From Sphingomonas sp. (lineage in GTDB: Bacteria; Pseudomonadota; Alphaproteobacteria; Sphingomonadales; Sphingomonadaceae): a stretch of DNA of 41,378 nucleotides. This document shows, one piece after another, positions 36,478 through 41,378 of the stretch (position 1 is the stretch's first letter; every line of letters begins with the position of its first letter). The position numbers were made by a program, and so were the translations under genes. The notes beneath the pieces were generated by a model. That model worked only from the letters and a program-made list of their open reading frames with translations, had not been told where the DNA came from and searched no databases. The stretch lies in the NCBI RefSeq assembly GCF_025353885.1, contig NZ_JANXNX010000107.1, forward strand, positions 1 to 41,378. The letters are read 5' to 3'.

Positions 36478-37014
36478 TCAGGCCTTGCAAACCCCCGTCC
36501 GCACGCCCTTCGTATGCGCTTTCATCGACATGCCGCCGCCGGGCATCTGGGCGTTCGACGTTACCATCTTCATCGTCATGTCATAGGCGGTCGAGGAATA
36601 AGTGCCGTTCATCGCCATCTTCATAACGCCGCCCTGCGGCGTACATGTCATCGTCGCGTCGATCCGGCCGTTCGCCATTTGGAAATTGTTGTATTTGCAC
36701 TGACCATTGGCCTTGCTCGCAAACATTTCGGACGATGGCTTTTCGGCTTCGGCAGCGGTTACGCAATGCGTAAACTCGGGGTTCTTGGCTCCTTTCATGG
36801 AATTGGTGATCTGGGCGGCAATTGCCTTGTCCTTGATGCCCGGCATCTCGATCGACAGGATTTCGGTGTTGGATGTCCACAAGCCGGGTTCGATCTTCAG
36901 CGCCGCCTTGGCCTTTGCAGCAACGTCTTCAACAGAGGCATTCTGGACGTCGACCGATGGCCCCTTGTTGCAGGCCAGCAGCAGTAATGGGGTCAGGACG
37001 ATGAAATATTTCAT
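36478..37014 (-). CDS. DUF3617 lipoprotein
   Basis: 178 aa from ATG 37014, with AGGAG 8 nt upstream. Lipobox LLLLAC at residues 10-15 marks a lipid anchor. DUF3617 pattern: EPGLWTSNTEILSIEMPG early, then FTHCVTAAEAEKPS, QCKYNNFQMANGRID, TCTPQGG, and GVRTGVCKA at the end. Function unknown; typical of sphingomonads. Divergent from uvrB (62 nt). Confidence 0.88.
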   Translation of the reverse strand: MKYFIVLTPLLLLACNKGPSVDVQNASVEDVAAKAKAALKIEPGLWTSNTEILSIEMPGIKDKAIAAQITNSMKGAKNPEFTHCVTAAEAEKPSSEMFASKANGQCKYNNFQMANGRIDATMTCTPQGGVMKMAMNGTYSSTAYDMTMKMVTSNAQMPGGGMSMKAHTKGVRTGVCKA

Positions 37015-37076
37015 GATGGAAACTCCTGGATCAATGACGTTGCGCCCGTCTTTGTAAGCCACCATATCTGACCCTT

Positions 37077-39272
37077 ATGGCAATTCAAATCCGCACGTCG
37101 CTCGCCGAGCCTGAAACCAACGAGAGCTTTGTCCCGCATCGCCCGACGCGGCCGCAAAAGGCGGAGGGTAGCAAGCGCTTCAAGGTCGTTTCCGACTATG
37201 AAGCGGCGGGCGATCAGCCGACGGCAATCAAGGAGCTGGTGGCGACGGCGCTCGACGGTGAGCGCAATCAGGTCCTGCTTGGCGTGACGGGTTCGGGCAA
37301 GACCTTCACTATGGCGCGGGTGATCGAGGAGTTGCAGCGGCCTGCGCTGATCCTTGCGCCCAACAAGATATTGGCGGCGCAGCTCTACGGGGAAATGAAA
37401 AGCTTTTTCCCTGAAAACGCCGTCGAATATTTCGTCAGTTACTATGACTATTACCAGCCCGAGGCCTATGTGGCGCGGTCGGACACTTATATCGAAAAGG
37501 AAAGCTCGACGAACGAATCGATCGACCGGATGCGCCATTCGGCCACCCGGTCGTTGCTGGAACGCGACGATGTGATCATCGTGGCTTCGGTGTCGTGCCT
37601 TTACGGTATCGGATCGGTTGAGACCTATTCAGCGATGATCTTCGATCTGAAAAAGGGTGCAGGGGCGGACTTGTCAGAGATCGTCCGCAAGCTGGTGGCG
37701 CTTCAGTACAAGCGCAACGATGCGGCATTTCAGCGCGGCAATTTCAGGGTGCGCGGGGACAATCTGGAGATATTTCCTTCGCACTACGAGGACAGCGCGT
37801 GGCGGATCAGTTTCTTTGGCGACGAGATCGAGGGGATCGTCGAGTTCGATCCGCTGACGGGCAAGAAATCGGCGACGCTGGATTCGGTGCGGATTTATGC
37901 CAACAGCCATTACGTCACGCCCGGTCCGACGATGAAACAGGCGATGGACGCAATCAGGCATGAGCTGAGCGAGCGGCTGAAAGAGTTGGTGCTGGAAGGC
38001 AAATTGCTCGAGGCGCAGCGGCTGGAGCAGCGAACGAACTTCGATCTGGAGATGATCGCGGCGACCGGAAGTTGTGCAGGTATTGAAAATTACTCGCGTT
38101 TCCTGACCGGGCGTTTGCCGGGCGAGCCGCCGCCGACCTTGTTTGAATATCTGCCCGAGAACGCGCTGCTGTTTGTCGATGAGAGCCATGTCACCATCGG
38201 GCAGGTCAACGGTATGTCGCGGGGCGATCACCGGCGGAAGCTGACGCTGACGGAATATGGGTTCCGGTTGCCCTCGGCGATCGACAACCGGCCGCTGCGG
38301 TTCAACGAATGGGATGCAATGCGTCCGCAGACGGTGTGCGTGTCGGCGACGCCGGGGCCGTGGGAAATGGAACAGACCGGTGGCGTGTTTGCCGAACAGG
38401 TTATTCGTCCGACCGGACTGATCGATCCGCCGGTTGAGATCAAGCCGGTTGAGGACCAGGTTGACGACGTCATCAACGAAATCCGCAAGACGACTGCGGA
38501 CGGCTATCGGACTTTGGTGACGACGCTGACCAAACGGATGGCCGAGGACCTGACCGAATATCTGCACGAGGCGGGGATCAAGGTCCGCTATATGCACAGT
38601 GACGTCGAGACGCTGGAGCGTATCGAACTGATCCGCGATTTGCGGTTGGGCGTGTATGACGTGCTGATCGGCATCAACCTGCTGCGGGAGGGGTTGGATA
38701 TTCCCGAATGCGGACTGGTTGCGATCTTGGATGCCGACAAGGAAGGGTTCTTGCGATCGGAAACGTCGCTGATCCAGACCATCGGGCGCGCAGCGCGTAA
38801 CGTCGACGGGCGGGTGATCCTGTATGCCGACCGGATAACCGGCAGCATGGAGCGGGCAATGCGCGAGACCGACCGGAGGCGCGAAAAGCAAATGGAGTAT
38901 AACGCGCTTCACGGCATTACGCCGATGACGATCAAGCGCAATATCTCTGACGTGATCGGGCACTTGTCATCGCGTGACCAGGTGACGATCCCGATCGACG
39001 ATGACCGCCCCCACATGGTTGGCCATAATTTGCGCGGGTATATCGAGGAACTCGAGGTCCGGATGCGCAAAGCAGCAGGCGATCTCGAGTTCGAGACCGC
39101 CGGGCGTATCCGGGACGAGATACGTTCGTTGGAGGCTGAGGAACTAGGCCTGCCCGCGCACGAGCAGTCCAAGGCGCCGATCATGGGACGCAGCAACGAG
39201 GGCAAGCCCGGCACGCGCAAGACGCGCTATGGGGCGAGTCAGAAATTCAAGAGCGGGCGGGTAGCGAAATAA
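37077..39272 (+). CDS. uvrB: Excinuclease ABC subunit B
   Basis: 731 aa nucleotide-excision repair protein, loaded onto damaged DNA by UvrA and partner of UvrC. Walker A GVTGSGKT is at residues 69-76; the damage-probing beta-hairpin [10 protein letters not shown] follows; helicase motifs include DESH and QTIGRAARN; the C-terminal UVR motif ([18 protein letters not shown]) interacts with UvrC. Length slightly above average because of a Lys/Arg-rich tail. No SOS box (GTTC-N7-GTTC) was seen in the 62-nt upstream gap. Confidence 0.97.
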   Translation: MAIQIRTSLAEPETNESFVPHRPTRPQKAEGSKRFKVVSDYEAAGDQPTAIKELVATALDGERNQVLLGVTGSGKTFTMARVIEELQRPALILAPNKILAAQLYGEMKSFFPENAVEYFVSYYDYYQPEAYVARSDTYIEKESSTNESIDRMRHSATRSLLERDDVIIVASVSCLYGIGSVETYSAMIFDLKKGAGADLSEIVRKLVALQYKRNDAAFQRGNFRVRGDNLEIFPSHYEDSAWRISFFGDEIEGIVEFDPLTGKKSATLDSVRIYANSHYVTPGPTMKQAMDAIRHELSERLKELVLEGKLLEAQRLEQRTNFDLEMIAATGSCAGIENYSRFLTGRLPGEPPPTLFEYLPENALLFVDESHVTIGQVNGMSRGDHRRKLTLTEYGFRLPSAIDNRPLRFNEWDAMRPQTVCVSATPGPWEMEQTGGVFAEQVIRPTGLIDPPVEIKPVEDQVDDVINEIRKTTADGYRTLVTTLTKRMAEDLTEYLHEAGIKVRYMHSDVETLERIELIRDLRLGVYDVLIGINLLREGLDIPECGLVAILDADKEGFLRSETSLIQTIGRAARNVDGRVILYADRITGSMERAMRETDRRREKQMEYNALHGITPMTIKRNISDVIGHLSSRDQVTIPIDDDRPHMVGHNLRGYIEELEVRMRKAAGDLEFETAGRIRDEIRSLEAEELGLPAHEQSKAPIMGRSNEGKPGTRKTRYGASQKFKSGRVAK

Positions 39273-39352
39273 ACCCAGCCCCAGGGTAATATGCGGCGGT
39301 TATCAGCGCCGGGTGCGGCCTGCCCACCTCATCAAAGAGTGCCCGGTCGGCG

Positions 39353-39972
39353 CTACCGGCCAAGAAAGCGGGCAAAGAGGGCGCGGCAATAGTCCGACTT
39401 GACCAGTTCCCCGAAGACGCGTCCTTCTTCATTCATCTGCTCCTGCACCGATTTGCGTTGGCTATATCCAAGCAGCCGCTTCGTTTCCTGGACTGCGCGG
39501 GGCGAGCGCGACGCTACACGCTCGGCGATAACCAGCGCTGTTGGCACGACGGGGCCATCTATCACATAACTTATCAATCCCATGTCCAACGCCTGTTGGG
39601 CGGCCAGCGTTTCACCTAGCAGGAACAGCCGGTTCGTTGCCTTCTGTCCAAGCTGGCGCGGCGCAAGATACGTCGATCCGGCTTCCGGCGTCAGGCCCAG
39701 ATCGATAAATGGGGCCGAAAGGTCGCCTTGACGGATGCGACCACGAAATCACAATGGAACAGCAACGTGACACCGATGCCGACCGCAACGCCGGAAACGG
39801 CCGCGCCCAGCGGTTTGGGAAAGGCCGCCAGCACATTCAGAAACTCCATGACGCCCCCGCCCTCGGCCGAAAGGGGCGCCTGAAGAAAATCCTTCAGGTC
39901 GTTACCTGCAGTAAAAACCTCTTCTCTGCCACTTATAAGCACACAGCGGATAGACTCATCATTTGCCGCCAA
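39353..39972 (-). pseudogene. Enoyl-CoA hydratase, 5'-truncated and frameshifted
   Basis: From 39972 leftwards: ESIRCVLISGREEVFTAGNDL, then KPLGAAVSGVAVGIGVTLLFHCDFVVAS, which is a crotonase core. At 39711-39717 one base is missing (CGGCCCC instead of CGGGCCCC), after which another frame gives PFIDLGLTPEAGSTYLAPR, GQKATNRLFLLGE, DMGLISYVIDG, and a complete C-terminus to 39353. Upstream of the first segment a stop follows after 5 codons, so the N-terminal ~40 residues are gone. The gene is broken twice. Confidence 0.82.
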
Positions 39973-40282
39973 GTTACGCTCCGCGCTTCAACACGGAACC
40001 TCATGAATCAGACATCAAGACCGTTGCGAACCCTGGATGTCGATCCGGCCTAAGAAACTTTGAGCGTTCGTCAGGCGGGGGCTGCCTGGCGCTTGCGACG
40101 GCAGCCACACGTCGACACCGAGACACAGCCCTGCAAGTAAGATTAGGCTTTCGCCGAGAGCATCTTGATCTGAGACGTCTCACCGGACTCCGATGCCCGC
40201 TGGTCATCGCACACCGGGAATTGCAGAATGCCGGTGTTCTCAACTTGCACTAATCTGCCCTGAACGAAAGGCGGAGAGTGCG
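39973..40282. other. Gene-poor debris between the hydratase relic and the VOC gene
   Basis: About 310 nt in which I recognise no gene, RNA or repeat. Short frames exist on both strands, but none has a family-like sequence. The region follows the truncated start of the hydratase and precedes the VOC gene, so it is likely remnant DNA. Confidence 0.5.
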
Positions 40283-40623
40283 ATGAGCGAGCATAGGGGG
40301 AGCCAGCCGTGTTCTCAGTTAAAAATCAGCGAAACGATCCTGAAGACCGGGCAACTCGACGTGATGAAATCTTGGTACGCGACCGTGCTCGGAGTTGCGC
40401 CTTTTTTTGAACATACGCCGCTGGCGGGTACCAGTCCGCTCGACTTGGGGGGACAAACCCGCGCCTCCGACCTGTGCATGTGCTTTTTCCGCCTCTCGCT
40501 CGATTTTCCCTACACCCAGACAATTGGCCTGTTTGAAGAACCGGGGACAGCAATTGTGCCGACCAAGGGCGCACCTGGATTACATCACATTCAGTTATCG
40601 GTGGCCAACCACCATGCACTTTG
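40283..40623 (+). pseudogene. VOC (glyoxalase-type) protein, 3' truncated
   Basis: ATG 40283 with AGGCGGAG upstream gives a good N-terminus: LKISETILKTGQLDVMKSWY with a following VLGVAPFFEH, FFRLSLDFPYTQTIGLFEEPG, and GLHHIQLSVANHHAL, which ends one VOC module (metal His in HHIQ). At about 40624 the similarity stops and transposase sequence on the other strand begins; the frame runs on to 40687 by chance. About a third of a normal VOC protein (second half) is missing, so it is probably non-functional. Confidence 0.65.
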
Positions 40624-41066
40624 CTCGACAGGGGGATGCGTCCGCATCGCAGCTTTGAGGACCAGCGGCGCACCGTCGCGGTCCTGAATATCGGTGGTGT
40701 GGATCACAGCGTGGACAAGGTAACCGCAGATTTCAGTCACGATATGACGCTTGCGCCCTTTGATCTTCTTCCCCCGCCATTTTGATCAGGCTCGCAACCA
40801 ACCCCGTCACTTGCCGCAAAGGCAGGTTGAACAGCGTCTTCAGCGTCAGGCACAGCTCGATCGCGCTGTCTGAAAACCGCATCGGGCGACCAGGGCCACC
40901 ACACAGCTTCGAGAGCCAGTGCATCTCTGGATCAAACCATATTTCCAGCGACCCACGCCACTTCAGCGCAGCATTATAATCAGGCCAGTTCGTCGTGCGA
41001 TACCCAGGTCCGGAAGGGTTGGGCATCACGCCCATCTAGTTCGCTCGATTCCCTGCGTGAATCCCC
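40624..41066 (-). mobile_element. Chimeric IS5-family transposase remnant
   Basis: From ATG 41035 leftwards to about 40776 is the N-terminal ~87 aa of an IS5 transposase (MGVMPNPSGPGYRTTNWPDY, then LCLTLKTLFNLPLRQVTGL). At a run of Gs near 40771-40775 it changes frame into KKIKGRKRHIVTEICGYLV and TDIQDRDGAPLVLKAA, from the DDE core of a different IS5 subgroup. The middle and the 3' end are missing. TTCCCTGCGTGAATCCCC (41049-41066) resembles an IS5-type terminal repeat. It cuts off the VOC gene. Confidence 0.75.
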
Positions 41067-41157
41067 AACGTCAGTTTGCAACAAAACCTTGCGGCTCTAT
41101 AAAAAAGAGTGAAGGGCTGCCGTTTGCCCCGCCTTCTTACAACGGAAAGCGGGTTAT

Positions 41158-41378
41158 ATGGCCGAAGCGACAAATGAGCGAAGCCATCCACATGATGACA
41201 CTAAAGCTTCGGCAGCTCGAATATATCAAGATTTAAAAAGGGATCTTAGTCTTACTGCGTGCGGGAATGACGAACTGTCATTCGCTAGAAATATTCTCGC
41301 GCCGTTGATGCAGCCCCATACCGGAGTTTATCAGGAGCTGAGAGGCACAATTTTTGGAATTCGATTTGGGCGCGAGTT
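41158..41378 (+). CDS. Unidentified open frame leaving the right edge
   Basis: ATG 41158 opens 73 codons without stop to the window end. The sequence has a hydrophilic start (MAEATNERSHPHDDTKASAA), then RIYQDLKRDLSLTACGNDELSF and MQPHTGVYQELRGTIFGIRFG. No family is recognised; only a weak ribosome site (GGAAAGCGGG) is upstream. It directly follows the transposon remnant, so it may be accessory DNA. Confidence 0.4.
   Translation, partial: MAEATNERSHPHDDTKASAARIYQDLKRDLSLTACGNDELSFARNILAPLMQPHTGVYQELRGTIFGIRFGRE

Noticed and set aside
37015-37076. SOS box before uvrB
   Set aside because: No GTTC-N7-GTTC or GAAC-N7-GAAC is present in the gap.
37674-38963. 429-codon open frame on the minus strand
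   Set aside because: Antisense to uvrB.

Overview
The window looks like a chromosomal segment of a sphingomonad (Alphaproteobacteria, Sphingomonadales). Supporting signs are high-GC coding sequence, many GTG starts, an SWFGD/DUF2171 protein, a DUF4893 lipoprotein, a large TonB-dependent receptor, a PrsK/PrsR-type two-component pair beside an exopolysaccharide sugar transferase, and a pccB-mce-scpA-bioB-pccA operon. Genus is inferred from gene content only.

Layout. 1-0.66 kb: 5' part of a DUF3800 gene cut by the left edge, then two tiny coupled genes. 0.69-0.77: tRNA-Ala(CGC). 0.98-9.6: mostly single genes (SWFGD/DUF2171 protein, MDR oxidoreductase, YpfJ-like zinc protease, patatin phospholipase, M1 aminopeptidase, 3-hydroxybutyrate dehydrogenase, DUF4893 lipoprotein, single-domain response regulator). 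9.9-11.3: ScfR/PccR-type regulator. 11.3-18.0: mannose-1-phosphate guanylyltransferase facing away from a tightly overlapping operon of sugar transferase, PrsK-like kinase, PrsR-like sigma-54 activator and TPR protein. 18.0-24.8: DUF815 ATPase, TonB-dependent receptor, DedA protein, GreA/GreB-like protein, relic of an FMN reductase, PHB depolymerase and DUF1993 protein. 24.8-32.9: minus-strand propionyl-CoA operon (pccB, mce, scpA, LprI-family gene, bioB, pccA, probably a Nudix gene). 33.1-35.2: small secreted protein, two overlapping thioesterases and a crotonase. 35.3-36.5: endonuclease toxin and YezG-like immunity gene, each with a single-base frameshift. 36.5-39.3: DUF3617 lipoprotein and uvrB. 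39.3-41.4: debris, with a frameshifted 5'-truncated enoyl-CoA hydratase, a VOC gene cut off by a chimeric IS5 fragment, and an unidentified open frame leaving the right edge.

How the genes work together. The propionyl-CoA operon encodes the complete route propionyl-CoA to methylmalonyl-CoA to succinyl-CoA, together with the biotin synthase for its biotin enzyme. A perfect TTTGCAAA lies 65 nt upstream of pccB and matches the type of site described for ScfR-family regulators; such a regulator is encoded at 9913-11301. bdhA and phaZ point to polyhydroxybutyrate turnover. The 11.3-18 kb cluster points to exopolysaccharide made under a two-component system related to the PEP-CTERM/XrtA-associated PrsK/PrsR, but no exosortase or PEP-CTERM substrate is present here.

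The least ordinary features are the toxin-immunity locus with both genes frameshifted (one in a 7-G run), the Nudix gene without a canonical start codon, the ScfR/TTTGCAAA link, and an LprI-type envelope gene embedded with ATGA overlaps in a cytoplasmic metabolic operon.
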